Assembly (NCBI GenBank): GCA_964541605.1
Contig: CAZIQY010000124.1
Location: 1 to 6,367 of the forward strand
Direction of reading: 5' to 3'
From: CAZIQY01 sp964541605
Lineage (GTDB): Bacteria > Desulfobacterota > Syntrophia > Syntrophales > UBA2185
DNA: 6,367 nucleotides
The position numbers and the translations under genes were made by a program. This document shows positions 5,722 through 6,367 of this stretch, one piece after another. How positions within the stretch are numbered: position 1 is the stretch's first letter; the number at the start of each line of letters is the position of its first letter. The notes under the pieces are model-generated. The model saw only the letters and a program-made list of their open reading frames with translations. It made no database searches and was not told the DNA's origin.

Positions 5722-6367
5722 CCTTTCCGTCCGCTCCCCTGCGAAGTTCCCTGCCCTTCCCCCTTCTTGATCAAGCCATTCTCACAGAAAGCGGGAATAT
5801 CCTTCCTGAAGTAGTATTCCACGTTGGACCCCTCTTTCCAGTGTTTGTCGCCCATCTCCCGGGGATGCCATAGGTGGAGCATGCGGGCTGTCCGAATCAC
5901 GGACTTACCCGCGAACCCCGCCAGAACGAGCCTCACGGACATATCCTGGTCCTCTCCCCCCCAGCCGACGTAGTTCTCGTCATAGCCATTCACGGATTCG
6001 ATGTCTTTTTTGAAAATGGAAAAGTGCCCCCCAAAGGTCTGCCTGCGGGGATGAGCCAGGCGGAGCCTCCTTAATATTCCGTAGCGGATGAATTCCCTGT
6101 GTTCCCGAAGGATCGGCCTGTCGGAAAGATCCCGATATACAGTTTCAAGCAGATCCTCCGAAACCCCCGCCTGAAGAACGCGACGAGTCTGATCCTCCGT
6201 CATGTACTTACATCGTCCGGCGGCAAATTGCCCGGGTCTTGCAACGGCAACATGCGCTGCGATCGTGCCGGGCATCGGTAGAAAATCAGCATCGAGAAAG
6301 ATGAGATAATCTCCGCTGGCATGCCTGATCCCGTTATTGCGCGTGGCCGCGCGCCTCGCACCATCCC
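5718..6367 (-). CDS. Family 2 glycosyltransferase with galactosyltransferase-type C-terminal domain (5' end outside window)
   Basis: The frame stays open to the right edge, coding RNNGIRHASGDYLIFLDAD before the Met at 6275, so that Met is internal. This is the N-G-I-R-x-A-x-G-D-Y-L-I-F-L-D-x-D block of family 2 transferases; the metal-binding DAD is at 6285-6293. Counting from the internal Met, HVAVARPGQFAAGR is at 8-21, GGHFSIFKKDIESVNGYDE at 82-100, WGGEDQDMSVRL at 105-116 and HLWHP at 134-138, which together identify the Glyco_transf_7C (galactosyltransferase C-terminal) module that binds the acceptor. The tail after about 160 is short, polar and glycine-rich. Only the N-terminal portion, perhaps 80-100 residues, is missing. 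It is translationally coupled by ATGA to the following transferase, so the two probably act on the same glycan. Confidence 0.92.
   Translation of the reverse strand, partial: DGARRAATRNNGIRHASGDYLIFLDADFLPMPGTIAAHVAVARPGQFAAGRCKYMTEDQTRRVLQAGVSEDLLETVYRDLSDRPILREHREFIRYGILRRLRLAHPRRQTFGGHFSIFKKDIESVNGYDENYVGWGGEDQDMSVRLVLAGFAGKSVIRTARMLHLWHPREMGDKHWKEGSNVEYYFRKDIPAFCENGLIKKGEGQGTSQGSGRKG

Noticed and set aside
1..6367. CRISPR array, tRNA or rRNA gene, toxin-antitoxin or defence island
   Set aside because: I saw no regularly spaced repeats, no tRNA-like cloverleaf and no rRNA signature, and the unidentified frame at 1765-1917 cannot be assigned to any such system.

Overview
This window looks like the accessory end of a surface-polysaccharide (O-antigen or capsule type) biosynthesis locus from a Gram-negative bacterium. 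The mixed gene styles and decayed copies suggest an environmental proteobacterium or a Desulfobacterota-like lineage, but nothing here fixes the taxon and that placement is a weak inference. The visible cargo is a nucleotide-sugar 4,6-dehydratase, glycosyltransferases, O-antigen ligase/polymerase sequences and a piece of an insertion sequence.

Layout. Bases 2-1138 (+) hold the catalytic C-terminal part of a CapD/WbpM/PglF-type UDP-sugar 4,6-dehydratase that enters from the left edge. Bases 1139-1402 show no gene. Bases 1403 to about 1761 (+) are a decayed O-antigen ligase with most of its middle missing. Bases 1765-1917 are an open, protein-like but unrecognised stretch. Bases 1937-2776 (+) are a DUF4422-like putative glycosyltransferase with a strong ribosome binding site. 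Bases 2700-3998 (-) encode the only intact O-antigen ligase/polymerase; it is conspicuously AT-rich and runs convergently into the end of the DUF4422-like gene. Bases 4121-4313 (+) are a fragment of an IS3-family transposase integrase core that no single open frame covers. It abuts bases 4314-4741 (+), the C-terminal part of a second decayed O-antigen ligase. A strong hairpin terminator at 4807-4856 separates this half from two overlapping minus-strand family-2 glycosyltransferase genes (4897-5721 and 5718 to the right edge).

How it fits together. The dehydratase would supply a 4-keto-6-deoxy amino-sugar precursor. The glycosyltransferases would build the repeat unit or decorate it, and the ligase/polymerase would act on lipid-linked glycan in the periplasm. 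The middle of the window (1400-4750) reads as a site where ligase genes have been gained, broken and replaced. Three different ligase-family sequences are present, two dead on the plus strand and one live on the minus strand, with an IS3 remnant at one junction. I see no sign of a new defence or mobile system; the interesting content is this record of ligase turnover.
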